Source of the DNA: Diplolepis rosae
Lineage: Eukaryota > Arthropoda > Insecta > Hymenoptera > Diplolepididae
NCBI GenBank assembly: GCA_030998225.1
Contig: JAPYXD010000698.1
Span: 6,427,001 to 6,491,000 of the forward strand
Direction of reading: 5' to 3'
Length of the DNA stretch: 64,000 nucleotides
The stretch's first letter is position 1; each line of letters starts with the position of its first letter. Below, piece by piece: positions 35,244 through 48,135 of the stretch. The notes below the pieces were generated by a model that saw only the letters and a list, made by a program, of their open reading frames with translations, was not told where the DNA came from and ran no database searches. The position numbers and the translations under genes were made by a program.

Positions 35244-37367
35244 CCCGTGTGGAAATTTTGTCATGGCGCTAGCCAGGCCCCAACTTGAGTATCTAGACAG
35301 GACCAAACCGCAAATGAAACGCCTAACCCGACCAAAGACTACCTCATGGCCCAGTTTGGTCCCAACTTGGCACCGTTCATTTTGTGAGTCTTAGCCATAT
35401 TGAATCAGTACCTCAGTCATATTAAAAATTTTTTTAATGTCTTCATCTAATCTTTCTAGAATAATTTTCGAGATTTAAAATGTAGTCCAAGTCATATATT
35501 TTAATATTATTAACAAATATTTTGAATTGAATTTGATTTTGAGATTACACTGAAACCAAGTATGAACTTTTTAAAAAACTTTCAATGGAGTTCACGACAG
35601 CTCTTTTATTTATTAAAAATAAAAGTGTCAAACACGCAGTTAAAATAAATCAAAAAATTTAACACTTTATTCCAACCTCTAAAATGACATATTCAAAGTC
35701 TAATCTACAAATTTGATTTACTTAGGGGAGAAGCGGCGAAATTGGCACACCTAATAGAAAGTGCGAGTTTAAAAAGAAAGTATATGACTAAAAATTATGA
35801 AAAAATATTTATTTAATAGCTGGATATCTTTTCTATACTTTCCAATGGATAAAGATTGCATTGAAAATTATTAAAGCAGGTTTTTATTCAGATTTCCGAA
35901 GGACTGCACCTGCGCCAATTTACCCGCCATGTCGGGTAAATTGACGCACTAATATTATAATCTTCTCTTGCCACGTATTAGTTATATTTTCATAGATTTA
36001 GAATTAAATTTCAGTAGCAAAGGTTGATGAAAAGAGGTAGTTATAATTTGAAACTAAATTTGAGATAGTATATCAAGATATGTGAAGTTTTTTATACCTT
36101 TATTCACATAAACCAGCCAAAGTTAAAATATATTTTATATTTGTACAATAAAATACTGGCAATTGTGGATATTTAAGTGAATATTCAAATTGAAATCATT
36201 TTTATAGAGAATTATTTGAATTTATAATCAGAAGTATATACAATTATTAACTTTAGAAGACTTATAAATAATAGAAACAATCAATCAAAAATACAAATTT
36301 TTTACTTACATTGCTTTCACATCTTAAAATCGAGAAAACTTTCAAAACACTGTCAGACTGCAAATTAATTATTAAAAATCGCTTTTAAAATGCCTTAATA
36401 CCTCAAACTTAAAAAAAAAATTTAACCACTGATTGTTCAAATGAATATAACCTTACAAAGTCGTTACATCAGTTTTGCGAACCACATTACCTCCCATGTC
36501 ACAAAAAATCTTAAGAAAAAGATTAGCAGAAAAGTCCAACAACATTCAAATGTATATATCTATATTAATAATTGTGTACTTACTATCTTCTTTATATTTT
36601 CAATCATAAACATCCGAGCACTTGACTTCAGTCACCGGTTTCCAGAAACACAACACGTGTGCCAACTTCGCCTCTGATTTGAATCTCGTATGCGCCAATT
36701 TTGCCGCAAGTGTATCGTTCATTAATTAAATACTTTTTACGTAAAATGCTTATTTTTTCATACAAATATTCTATCCTAATCGTAAGATTAAATATCAAAG
36801 ATTATAAAATCGTTGCATTAATCTAATTCACCTTGAATTACTATTATTTAACGATTTAACTCAATGGCTTCGAACATAACCATTATGCCAAAAAACGATT
36901 AATCGTAATAAAACTGTATTAAGCAATTAGATTTTAATAATGTTTTCTATCAAATACATATCATACAAGAATGCACACGATAGAACTATTTTTATTTTTT
37001 GCTATGTTATCATTTTCTGAAAAATAGGGTGCGCCAATTTAGACAACGCGCCAATTTCGCTGCTTCTCCCCTACTATCGTTTTCATTGCTTACTCTTCTT
37101 GTTTTAATTATCGCGCGATTCCTCCGGACTCGTCCAGTGCTCTTTATTTTGGCATAATTTTAAAAACCCGGGTTCAAGACTGGAGGCGATCTAAAAACAC
37201 AAGCACAGCCAAAGTAGGTGGCGCTGTAACCGCAACAACTATTGAACAAGGATCAAGGTTGGCTTCATACCATATCCGAGACATTCGCCATGTTGTAGTC
37301 AAATAATAATTTTCTAAGTTGGGGCCAAACTTGTAATAGGGCAAAAATTTGGCAATTTCCACACGGG
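35244..37367. mobile_element. Second CCCGTGTGG element with nested insertion
   Basis: CCCGTGTGGAAATTTTGTC at 35244 and inverted AATTTCCACACGGG ending 37367. Aligns to 13998-15791 outside the nested segments. Here the interruption is a different element at 35725-37071. Confidence 0.75.
35725..37071. mobile_element. GGGGAGAAGC-ended MITE, TA target site
   Basis: Ends GGGGAGAAGCGGCGAAATTG and its inverse, flanked by TA (35723-35724, 37072-37073). The sister copy of the host element has TTACTATCG uninterrupted near 15429, which gives the empty site. 1347 bp with GCGCCAATTT motifs at both subtermini. No transposase frame. Confidence 0.8.
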
Positions 37368-37368
37368 T

Positions 37369-37860
37369 AGGTGCGAATTGACGAAGCTGATAATACGGCA
37401 CAATATTGGCCCAATCTCGACAGCCTACAGTCGGCTATTGTTATTGGGCCAGTGTCGCCGTTTGTATCGGTCAAGTGCTGGGCCGACTGTTTAAATTGAC
37501 GGACCTTCAACCGAATCTTGGCCCAGTATTGGCACTATACCAAGCCGATTGTCACTTTTACTGTGACATCCAGTTCCGAAAGTAGAAGAGCCAGAGTTTG
37601 GCCTATGGACGGCACATTACTGGGCCATGTATCACTTTCACCACGGCAAACCATTCTGGAAGTGAGAGAAACAGAGTTCGGCACAGCATCGGCCCGTTGC
37701 TGTGCCTAAAACAAGTGTTGGTGGCCAGAGTTTAGGCCAGAATTGGCCGCCAAGTGCATACCGAACTTATAATTCCAGCAACGACACGATATTGGCAACC
37801 GATCTTCGAAAAATTTTTGGCGATGCTGGGCAAGTTTTGGGCCGTTTCTAACTTCGCACT
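37369..37860. mobile_element. Possible MITE rich in TTGGCCC motifs
   Basis: GGTGCGAATT near 37371 and AACTTCGCAC near 37850 are inverted. The interior is GC-richer with repeated TTGGCCCA/TGGGCCA segments. Boundaries are uncertain. Confidence 0.4.
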
Positions 37861-37945
37861 TGAGCATTTAGGTAGGTTTTAGTCGGCTAAAATGTTTGCC
37901 ATTTGACAATTAAATGAAGGGAATCGACAAGGAGCAATGAAAATC

Positions 37946-38309
37946 ACACTGAGAAAAAAGATTTGATTGAATCAAAGAAAATAATTTGTTTGAACGACTT
38001 TCTTTCATTTAAAGAAATGATTTGTTTAAATGAAACAAAATATCTTTCGACCAAATAAATATTTGTTCGAATCAAATAAATTTCTGCCTTAAATCAAACA
38101 AATTATATCTTTGACCATATATCAATGCATTAATTTCTTTGTTTTGAAGAGAAATAAATTTGATTCAAACAAATATTTATTTGGTTCAAAGATATTTTGT
38201 TTGAATCAAGCAAATTTTATTTTATTTAAACAAATAATTTCTTTAAATCAAAGAAAGTCGTTCAAACAAATTATTTTCTTTGATTCAATCAAATCTTTTT
38301 TCTCAGTGT
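37946..38309. mobile_element. 364-bp foldback MITE, ACACTGAG ends
   Basis: ACACTGAGAAAAAAGATTTG at the left, exact inverse at the right, and pairing that continues through most of the arms (TTGAATCAAAGAAAATAATT). The whole element could form one long hairpin. A shorter relative lies at 51685-51860. Confidence 0.8.
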
Positions 38310-38560
38310 AAGTAGCACTACGAAATGATGCAATGAAAAAAATTTTTCTTCAATTTAGAATTATTACCATCGGAGATGGTAAGATACACTTTTATTGATT
38401 TGACTTTCTAAGTCCTACTGTAGTCGAAATATGAGAATGCTCGAAAGTGACTTTTCTTATTTAGAAATTTCGTGAAAAGTCCTATTTTAGTCTAACAGTT
38501 TTTACAATCTAACTAAAAGTTTCACATAATCTAGTTATATTGCTTCTTTAAGTTCATTAA

Positions 38561-39626
38561 GGGGGCCCTCTACTCTCGAGGCCTGAAATTGAGCGGTTTT
38601 TGGGGAATAATTTGCGAAGGATCTACTGAATAGATTTTGAAATTTTTTTTATTTCGAATATACATGTTTTGACTTTTCAATTTTACTTTTGAAGGCGAAA
38701 AAAATAACTCTCGCGACCTTGAAACGTCATTGATGACATTGATTTTATAACTGCATGGGTCCCGCTTAAGCAAAGTTGTAGCCAATTGGGTAATCTGTAA
38801 TCAGAAAATTGATATTCTTTATAATCATAGTTACGATGGCTATGTTTTCCTCAGACAGATTTTTTTTATTTTGCAATTTGTAAAAGTTATTCAACAATTT
38901 GTAAAAATTTCCAATTTTTACGTCATTTTTTGACCTATTAGAGGCTATAAAAATAGAACAAAATAAAATTTTAAAATCGTACTCGGGAAAACATAGCGGT
39001 ATGTTTTCTGAATAATTGAAAAAAAAAACCATTGAAATCGGACCAATACTTTTATGAGAAGTCTTAATCGGCAGTTAAAAAAACAATATTTTCGGGAAAA
39101 CGCGTTTAATGATAAATTACGGTGTACTGTAAAACCCCGTTTATCGCAACACCTTCCAATTGAATGCCTTCCGTTTATCGCAAATACGGAGGGGCTCCCA
39201 CTCCTCCACCACCAGCCTGACCAACTGGTTGTCGGCGCATGCGCCTCAACGAGTAGTTTCGCGCGCGTTCGCTGTTTATCACAAATTTAAAAGTGAGGGG
39301 TATTCCCACCTATCCTTAAGAATCACGTGACCTCTCTTTCTACTAATAGGAGGCGGAAAAAATAGTAGAGTTTATTGTGATAAACGGGAGAGACAAGTTG
39401 CAATAAACGTGAGTTCCAATAGACGGGTGTTGCAATAAGCGGGGTTTTACTGTATAACTTGATTGTAGTAACTTACGAGTTAATCCGCTATACTGGCGCC
39501 TTAGAGCTCTCCTTCCTCATCACGATGATGTCCACGAAATCCTTTCTGTGGCATATTCTCAGATACATATAGATTGAAATTTAAAAAAAAATCGATTTTT
39601 TGAAACCGCGGGAGTAGAGGACCCCC
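38561..39626. mobile_element. TTAA-flanked element, GGGGGCCCTCTACTC ends
   Basis: GGGGGCCCTCTACTC and inverted GAGTAGAGGACCCCC, flanked by TTAA on both sides (38557-38560, 39627-39630). The related host repeat at about 12690 has the TTAA once, so insertion at TTAA is directly visible. TTAA target sites are typical of piggyBac-type elements. Non-autonomous, with a nested MITE inside. Confidence 0.8.
39127..39452. mobile_element. Nested pogo/Tigger-like MITE
   Basis: CTGTAAAACCCCGTTTATCG at the left and the inverse of CAGTAAAACCCCGCTTATTG at the right, flanked by TA. The terminal sequence resembles pogo/Tigger-type ends (family assignment from memory). 326 bp, non-coding. Confidence 0.65.
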
Positions 39627-39630
39627 TTAA

Positions 39631-41780
39631 ATTCTTGATTCGCTCGATCGCCTAGTCAAGTTTTTTTCCGTTCAAGATTCAAGTGTCCGGCGATAAATCG
39701 TCGAAATATGAATTCTGCGCGAATACGAAATGAGGAAAAAGGCGAGAAGGGAGCATATGATGCAAAGTCGCGTTCGTTAGCTTTTGATGATTTCACAAAG
39801 CAGCATGGCACTGAGCTTGGTGAGATCTTTGTGTCGCTTGCATGACCTTTTCCTCCGCAACCTGTTTCTCTCATTTACTCCTTTTTCCCCTTTCCTTTCT
39901 CCTGTCTCACTCCTTTCTCTTCAACGCGCCTTTACATGGGCTTCCGAGAGCCCCCGGTGTTTTTTAAAAGAGCTGTAATATTTCAGTCGCATATTTTTCC
40001 ACGATCTCTAGCGGGGAAAGGAGAAAAGAGAACCAAGTCTTGCATACATAGCATCTATATTCATCCAACCCGCATTTCACTCTTTCTTTTTCTCTCCTCC
40101 ATTTCTCTCTTTCTCTATGCCTTTCTCTCGACAGTCTTTCCTTCTCTAGGGAAACATATCGGAAACTCGTGGTGGAAGCAAAGCGAGTTTTGAATCAGTG
40201 ATTCGTAATGCCGTTGCACCCCAGCCATATCTAGGCAATACTCGCCTACGACCCCGAGTGCCTGGCTCGGAAGAGAAACTTTTGTGTTTTACGCGACCAT
40301 GCATTGCAAAAACCGTGTTGGCTTTCGACGTGTATGTAGATACATCCCGGTGCACAGTGGCGTAACTTTTAAACTTGGAAAAACTGCAAGTTCGCTTCCA
40401 TAATTACGAAAGTGCTTTCATCAAAAAAATTAAAAACTATTTAACGAGACAGGCAAAAGAAAGAAGATACATAGGGAGAAACTCTTTATTGTAAAATTTA
40501 GTATTATTATATTTATGCTTACTAAAATCAATAGGAAACGAAGATATAACGTCAGTTTTTTTATAAATTACTATTTTGAATATTAAACTATGGAGTTACT
40601 AATAATATTGGAGAAAATGGTGAAATAATTGTACTTATGCCCAAAACCAAAAGCAAGTTTGATTTCCTGAAATAGTAAAATCGTGATCGACACATCGAGC
40701 GAATTATATTGAAATAAACCCAATAAATGTTTCATTAATTCCTAAAACAGAATGTTAAGTTTACAAAAGAGAATAGTAAAGTTACATCTTCTTTCTAACC
40801 GAATTACCATAGTCTTTTGGAGATAGTGGAACCATATTTATAACTTTTCCTACCGAAAATAGGGAATAATTGTATCTCCATAATAAAAACATTCAGTCAT
40901 TCCTAAATTTTACCATAGTTCTTATTAGATTTTGTGAGCTACATAGAGAGAAGAGAGTATTTTATAAACACAGTTACATACTTACATACATATACACGTA
41001 TAAACGTATCAATATAAATAGTATACATGCCAATACACGCTTAAATACTAATTTAAGCAACTTATCCTAACCGCACACATTCATAAACGCATCGCAATGA
41101 TAGGACACTTGCAATGTAGCAATTTCATTATATACTGAACTGTGAAAACTTTTACGATTTGTGAGAAGAAGTTCGGTAGTCCCTCTGCTAACAAAAATCG
41201 TAAGTTAAAAAGCCGCCACATTCAAATGTAAAAAAATTCTCGAGTAATATCGAAAACGTTCGGCGTATCTGACGTCACTCGGTAGTACATTTACTATATG
41301 TAATGGAAATTTTGTCAACGTACTATTCCAATATATGAAGTATTTTATTGCAAAATATTCAAGTCTTTCTCCCTTCATTGTTCATTACTATTGACAATGG
41401 TAATTTCTCTAAACTATTTTTCAATTTATATTATTCAAAAGACCAATTCTTGAATTGACAGTTTTAATTTTTATTTATATAGGTATCACTTTTTTCTAGT
41501 TTGAATTTGCTATCAAAGATAATAATCTTTGCAACTCTCAATGGTAATTTATAAAGATACACTATATTTACAATTGGTTCAGAAAAAGTATTTCCTCCTA
41601 TCGCTATGATAAATAAAACTAGTTTTGTTACTATATCCTCGCTTCCTATTGACTTTAAAAAAATAAATATAATAATACTAGATTTTACAATGAAGAGTTT
41701 CTTCGTGCACTGTTAAAAATTTCTGTTCTAACTTTAACATCAATTTATTTTAGAAATAAATTTCCGAATCGTAATGTAGC
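39631..41780. other. No gene; island 39.65-40.37 kb
   Basis: GC-richer and pyrimidine-rich to about 40370 (TCTCTTTCTCTCCTCC-like runs), then AT-rich. ORFs in the island overlap on both strands without domains. Motifs like ACCATAGT recur at about 40806 and 40910. Confidence 0.4.
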
Positions 41781-41788
41781 GTTACAAT

Positions 41789-41992
41789 CGAAGGGTAAAT
41801 CACTTCGAAATTATGATTTTTCGAGATTAAAAATCATGCGAATAGTGTTATAATAAACCTAGCGTTCATTTTTACGTTACGCATAGCGTTATATATAGTG
41901 TCACTTTAGTGACGCAAATCTTGGAAAATCAAATTACAATGTAATTTAACGCTGAGCGTTGTCTTCCTGATTTCGAAGTGGTTTACCCCTCG
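41789..41992. mobile_element. hAT-like MITE with 8-bp target duplication
   Basis: CGAAGGGTAAATCACTTCG at the left; the right end inverted reads CGAGGGGTAAACCACTTCG. GTTACAAT is repeated exactly on both sides (41781-41788 and 41993-42000). The 8-bp duplication suggests hAT-type mobilisation. 204 bp. Confidence 0.8.
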
Positions 41993-42702
41993 GTTACAAT
42001 GAATGTATTGTAAATTGAATTATAACAGATCAATTATATTATAATTTGCTATAGATTTTATCAAACTTTACTATAACCTATACTAAAGTTTTATATGATT
42101 TAACGAATCTTTATATAGTATTTTGACTGCGAAAAATTTTCAGTCGGCTAGGAATAATTACAATTGCACCTCGATTTTCCCTACATTCCCAATATTTTTT
42201 AGAATTATAAGATTATAAAATATCATCATCATTCAATCATTATAAAATGAAATGTATATTGCTATGCAAAGTTTTTCCATGTATGTTTCACCTGTTCAGA
42301 TATTTATTAAGAATGACAAAACTGCTATAATCAATTTTGGTCACACATTAATCAAAAATTAAACACAACGTATTGGTGAACAACAACCGAAAAAACGTAT
42401 TCTAAAAGGCGAAATTCCATTCACGAGAAACTATTTTTGGTTTAAGTTAGTGAATCTTTGACTTATAAATAACTCGTAAATTAATACATGTATTGTAAAA
42501 TTATATTAAATGTATTGCAATTTCGCTATACACTGTTAAAAATCCAATTAATTTTAATAAACTTTAATATACAAGTGGTAAATACGAAAATTTCAAACCC
42601 AACTTATTAATTTAAAATTAATAGATTTGTATATTATGAAAAATAAATATACATTTATATTAAATTTAATAAGTTTTCAATCAAAATAGATATTAAAATT
42701 AA

Positions 42703-43843
42703 CCCTTTCAGCGGCGGTGGGACGATTATGTACCACCTTTTTTGTCTTAGTTTATTTTATGTTTCCGATTGATTTTGGCACTTTGTCTATGCAAATATAT
42801 ACTTATTAGACTCTTAGAAGTCTGAGTTATTATAATCTGGTGAAAAATTGCATTATTTTATTTATATATTTGTTTGTTATAAAAAAGTAACACTAAAAAA
42901 AACGTTTTTTTTTCAGAAAAAATCGGGTTTTCCGTAACCTGCAAACGTGAGCCACTGCTAATTTTTTGACGTATTCTACACACTTAGTTTTATGATATAT
43001 ATTTTTTTCGGATTTTTTTCGTACGCTAGTTTTTTCATAAAAAATTTTCAAATATTTCGAATAATGAATTTTTTTCATATTTCGTAATTTACTTATTTAT
43101 TTAACATTGTTTACGTGCAAATTATTTATAATTTCATAAATATATTTATTCAACTTTATAACTCTAAGATCTTATGTCATCATTGAGGTCCTAGTAACTT
43201 TCTTTACACTGAATGGTCAATGTGCATGTTACACGTACTATTACTCTGGCCCCACAACAGGGGATAAAAGTTATACAATTCTTTTCTTCACCATTTAGTT
43301 TTCAGTATTTTCCATAGACAAATTTCTTAATCATTTTTTACCGTGACTGCTAGGTGAATCTTAGTAAAAAGTGTTATTGCGGCGAAATAAAGTGATACAC
43401 TCGCAACCGACAGACCTAACATAAGTCATTGAAACAGTACCATTATCATTGCGTACTTTCATTATTAATTTTTTTAAGATCCAATTTCTGAATCACATTC
43501 CTTTCTTCCGGGATCGCCAGATCGCAGGCAATTGAAAAAAACCCTTATAACCAAAATTTATCATCAATTTTCCCTTTTTTGAAAATTTTTACCGCTATAT
43601 TGGATCCACCATTTTTAATTTTGAAAATCTGACTTCAGATTCGTAATCAGCGACCCCAAAAACCCTTATAACCAAAATTTCGCATCAATTTACCCTTTTT
43701 TGAAAATTTTGACCGCCATATTGGATCCGCCATTTTGAATTTTGAAAATCTGACTTCAGATTCGTAATCAGCAACCCTGAAAACCCATATAGTCACTATC
43801 TTATCTGGAGTAGATGCACCAGAAAAATGTGCCCCTGAAAGGG
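42703..43843. mobile_element. piggyBac-like MITE, CCCTTTCAG ends
   Basis: CCCTTTCAGCGGC at the left and GCCCCTGAAAGGG at the right, flanked by TTAA (42699-42702, 43844-43847). CCCTTT next to TTAA is a common piggyBac terminus. 1141 bp without a transposase frame. Confidence 0.75.
43539..43780. repeat. 120-bp tandem duplication
   Basis: Two copies, about 120 bp apart, of a segment starting AAAACCCTTATAACCAAAAT and including ATATTGGATCC and CTGACTTCAGATTCGTAATC, inside the TTAA element. Confidence 0.8.
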
Positions 43844-44507
43844 TTAACAAACATTATTAAAATATATACATATGTGTAATTAAATTCAAATAAATTTATA
43901 TGTATTTTTTGAAATTAAAGTATTTTAAAAATACGTGTTGTAAAAATGTGGTAAAACCCCAAAAATTTTTAATAGTGTAGTTCAAATCCTGTTTAAACAC
44001 TTAACGTAAAATACGGTTTATTTTAACAAGTTTTTAACAACCTAACCATTTAGTCAGTTTTCCCGCTATTCCACTGTCTGTCTGGAACACCCCAACTATT
44101 CATAAATCTCCCTAGCTCGTTTTTATCCACTCTTGTTCATTCCGATCCACTACAGTTCGCCCTCATCCACCCCTATCTACACTTTCACAAAATCTAATCA
44201 TCTCCCACGTTCACAATAAAGATGAAGAGCTATAAGGGTCGTTCTGTTCCGATATTAGAGATGTCAAAAGAGAAGGGAGACTCTCTGTCTATTTTTCCAT
44301 TGACTCTTATCATTTCAAGCATACTCGACCTTCAATTTTGATGGGAGGATTTATGTTCCAGACGAGCAGTAAGTGGCAATAATTTTTTAACTTTATTTAT
44401 TATCGATTGAATATTACTATATTATTAGTTTTTCATGGTTAAATTAATCAAAAATCCAGTTGATTTCATCGGTTTACTAGTTGGTTTTACTTTTTATTTA
44501 ATTAATT

Positions 44508-44882
44508 TTACTAGGATTTAAGGTCATGTATTAACCAGTATAGCTGCCTAAATTAATAAAATCAGTTTCCCCCAAGACTTCTCCACAGTAATTAATTTTT
44601 GTAGCTAAAACTTTAAAGCATAATAAATGACATATTAGCGAATGGCTATACACTTTAATTAGTTATAAATAATAAAAAATAATAATTCCTGTTTTACCGA
44701 CACTAACATTTTTCAAATTGTTTAGAACTAACTAAAGTCTACAGCAAACCGCTAATATGTTCTTTATTATGTCCTAAAGTATTAGCTAAAAGAATTCTTT
44801 ATTGTGAAAAAATCTTGGGGGCAAACTGATTTTATTGATTTAGTCAGCTGTACTGATTTATCCATGGCCTTAACTAGTAATC
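44508..44882. mobile_element. Palindromic MITE (~375 bp)
   Basis: ACTAGGATTTAAGGTCATG at the left and CATGGCCTTAACTAGT at the right. The arms (about 44508-44650 and 44745-44882) are inverted, including AATAAAATCAGTTT and GACATATTAGC. Non-coding. Confidence 0.6.
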
Positions 44883-45199
44883 CCATTTGTTTTTTCATTG
44901 TGTCTTTCATACTATATATAGCAGTCTCTACAGCTTTTCTATATTCATGGTGATTCGTTCATGGACTAAGTACTTTATTTAAATTCACAAAAACTGAAAT
45001 AAGTTTCTATTAATTTTCATGATTACAATTTTTTTTAATTCATATTTTGATCAGACACAAAGTCATCTTAAAAGAGTTTGTTTTTAATAATCACAATGAG
45101 TGAAAAATTCCGTAATATTAACTGAAGTATTTCAGTTGATTTTACGATAAAATTCAAATTTTTAGCATATCACTTGCTTAAATTCAGAATATCTTTAGT

Positions 45200-45410
45200 A
45201 CACCCAGTCCCGGTTTATACTCTTTTATGAGAACCGGTAGTCTAAGCGTAGACTAGCGTAGTGGTTAAGATGTGAGCGTGTCATATGAGCGTCCGAGGAT
45301 CAAACCCCAGCGGGGACGATTAGATTTTTTAAGGATAAAATTATGTAATAATCCGCCTGTGAAAATGGTCAACAATGTATAATAGGTAAAAAAGAAAAAA
45401 ATATAAGTGT
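45200..45410 (+). repeat. tRNA-derived SINE-like sequence
   Basis: A-box TAGCGTAGTGG at 45254-45264 and B-box GGATCAAACCC at 45297-45307, 43 bp apart, which is tRNA spacing. The sequence between does not fold as a normal anticodon arm, so it is a SINE head or tRNA pseudogene. The AT-rich body runs on to about 45410. Confidence 0.55.
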
Positions 45411-45584
45411 ACCAGATTTTTTTTTTGTATTGCGATAGGAAATAAATATGCCAAAATCTAGCAGACTACTTGCCAATATTCAGTAGAGCGCTTTCTCGAC
45501 ATCAGCAAGCCATCTTCTAAGATTGAGAACAAAATTCTAAATTTGGATATTTTTTGGTAAATCTCAGAGCACGACATTCTGAAA

Positions 45585-45790
45585 TCCACTCTCTAAATTT
45601 GAATCAGTCAAAATCTACTGATTATCAGTGAAATTTGACTGATTCAAAAAGCTAAAATGAGGTTCCTGTAAATCAGTCAAATTTCACTGATTATTTCAGT
45701 GAAAATTGACTGACTTGACAGTGAAAAAAGTATTTTTCACTGATGAATTAGTGAAAAAATACCGGGTTTTTCATTTTTTAGTAAGCGAGA
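45585..45790. repeat. AATCAGTGAA-motif repeat cluster
   Basis: Many alternating copies of AATCAGTCAAATT/CACTGATT, related to the element at 62737-62982. The left edge has CTCTAAATTTGAATCAGT; the right edge is unclear. Confidence 0.55.
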
Positions 45791-46416
45791 AAGTTTTTGA
45801 CTATTCAAATGTCCTCAAACCCCGATTCTTTGTCGAATCAGTTTATAATTAAATAAACATTAGAATAATAGAATTTTTACCTTTTTTAAGACTTCGTATG
45901 TATCGGCAAAGTTCAAAGAACTTCTGTGTCGAAGCCCGATGTAAAATATTCTTTTAGGCCGGTTTGTGATGGATTTAGTTTGGGAAAACATTGATTTACA
46001 AAAATCAAAAAACTTCGATTTTTATTTCGAGAAATAATTGCTTCATGGAAACACTTTTTACGAGAAAAATTTGCGCCTTTATGAGTTTCATCACATCGTA
46101 TTTTTTTCCGAAAAAATTCGTTTTTTTCGCCGTCAAAAATGTCCATAAGGCATAGTTTACTTTCGAGCCCGAACCCCCGGCGAGTTATTCGATCCGAACA
46201 CTCAATTAAAACTTTGATTATGAATAATAAATCCAGTTATCACTTCAAATGCGACTGTACTTTGAACAACAATGAAGCTCGGTTATACTTAAACTCAGAA
46301 CTTTATGTGGGCGTGAAATGCAACTAAAAAAATCCGATAATATAACTAAACAGTCGATTTCTGTTGAATTAACTGAAGAAATTCTTCAGAATAATCGAAA
46401 ACTGCAATTGCTTTTA
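45791..46416. other. No gene recognised
   Basis: AT-rich single-copy-looking sequence. Two short frames (45913-46146 minus, 46139-46327 plus) lack domains. Confidence 0.4.
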
Positions 46417-47084
46417 AGATAGTTTTCATCCACGAAAATTAGACCTCAGGCAAAAATAGATAATTGTGCATTCAAGAATAGCAATATTATTATTGAAGGG
46501 CTATTTTCAAAGAGAAAAGATTACTTTACATGAAAAAAATTTGAAATACAGAAAAATAACTTTATCAATAAATTTTATTTTTGACCCAACTTTTTTTCTT
46601 ATCGCTTCTTACCAAATTTAAAAAAATTATGCGATTTTGATAAATTACAAATCATATTTTCAAGAAAATGATTTTCCACAACTTCACCGTTTCTAATTTT
46701 TAAAAATAAATTATTTAATGGCTGAAGCCATTAAAAAACATTTTTCAAAACGAAATTTTTATAAAGAAATTGCTGAATTTGATAATAATTTATTTATTTT
46801 CGAAAATTGGAAATGGTTAAGTTGTAGGGAATCTTTTTCTTGAAAAAGTGATTTGTAATTTATCAAAATCGCATAATTTTTTAAAATTTGGTAAGAAGCG
46901 ATAAGAAAAAAGGTTGGGGCAAAAATAAAATTTATTGATAAAGTTATTTTTCTGTATTTCAAATTTTTTTCATGGAAATTAATCTTTTCTCTTTCAAAAT
47001 AACCCTTCAATAATAATATTACTATTCTTGAAAGCAAAATTATCTATTTTTCCCTGAGGTCTAATTTTCGTGGATCAACTACCG
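46417..47084. mobile_element. Foldback MITE, AAGGTAGTT family
   Basis: Left AGATAGTTTTCATCCACG and right CGTGGATCAACTACC. About 320 bp of each arm is inverted (AAAATTAGACCTCAGG, AGATAATT, AAGAATAG and so on) with only a short spacer. Relatives at 54991-55528 and 59042-59703. Confidence 0.75.
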
Positions 47085-47473
47085 AACAACTAACCGAAAA
47101 TTTCCAGTTAATATTACTTTGACGTAAATTTCTCTCAGTTTATTAAGAGTCAACAAAACATTTGAAATCGTTATCAAACATCTCACAACATAAAAAATAT
47201 TTGTAAATTAAAATTTGTGGCTTACTCCCTTCTTAATAAAGACATGATTACGCGTAATTTATCATACTAAATCATTTGTATGCTAATATAAATGGTTCAA
47301 ACATAAAACTTAGCTAACAAAACCAACATTATTTCGAACAATAGGCGAAAAAATTTGGAAATTTAATTAATTGATATAATGTTTGTTCATTTCTTTGGCA
47401 TAGGGTCAGTTTCTTCTTATTTTCTTTGATTAAAATTATTATTACATTTAAAAATGCGCAAAAAAGAAAGAAA

Positions 47474-47514
47474 GGCAAACGTTTCGGCCACATATGGGGG
47501 CCCTCTTCAGTGCC
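47474..47514 (-). ncRNA. Hammerhead ribozyme-like motif, intact core
   Basis: Minus-strand GGCA, CTGAAGA (47504-47510), G, GGCC/GGCC stem II, GAA, ACGT, T, TGCC. Identical in core to 48095-48135 and pointing the opposite way. Confidence 0.5.
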
Positions 47515-48094
47515 ATAAATTCAAAGATTAATTCAAAATTTATGCAAAGAATTACAATATAGAAGATAATCAAAAAAGAATTATAATAAAAATTAAAAAC
47601 TTATCACATAGCTTGCAATTCAAAATGAAGTAGTCCAGTATGCAGCATCACGAATTGAAATATTACGTGAAGTTCACTATGAATAAAAAACCGGGTCAGC
47701 AAAGCCACATGTCCCGAGTCGGTTTTTAAAACAGTTCAGATCATTCTGTGAGAGACGCCGGTTTTAAAGTCTTCACGAGAAGTTTTCATTAATGTAAAAC
47801 TTGTTCGCGTTTTGCCATTGTGAACCAATTTGGCATCATTCATTAATAATAAACATTTTTTGAAAAAAATTCCGGTCGGTTCGTGTGCAAAATTTGTTAT
47901 GTTTTTTAATTTATCCGGTTTTTTATTCATAGTGAACTTCACGTAATATTTCAATTCGTGATGCTGCATACTGGACTACTTCATTTTGAATTGCAAGCTA
48001 TGTGATAAGTTTTTAATTTTTATTATAATTCTTTTTTGATTATCTTCTATATTGTAATTCTTTACATAAATTTTGAATTAATCTTTGAATTTAT

Positions 48095-48135
48095 GGCACT
48101 GAAGAGGGCCCCCATATGTGGCCGAAACGTTTGCC
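48095..48135 (+). ncRNA. Hammerhead ribozyme-like motif, intact core
   Basis: GGCA 48095-48098; CTGAAGA 48099-48105; stem II with GGCC closing at 48120-48123; GAA 48124-48126; ACGT 48127-48130; T 48131; TGCC 48132-48135. Confidence 0.5.

Larger units (their letters stand above)
42531..43979. mobile_element. TACACTGTTAAAAAT-ended MITE, host of a nested element
   Basis: TACACTGTTAAAAATCC at the left and inverted TTTTTAATAGTGTA at the right. The outer parts are very AT-rich. It is interrupted by the TTAA element at 42703-43843. Confidence 0.6.
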
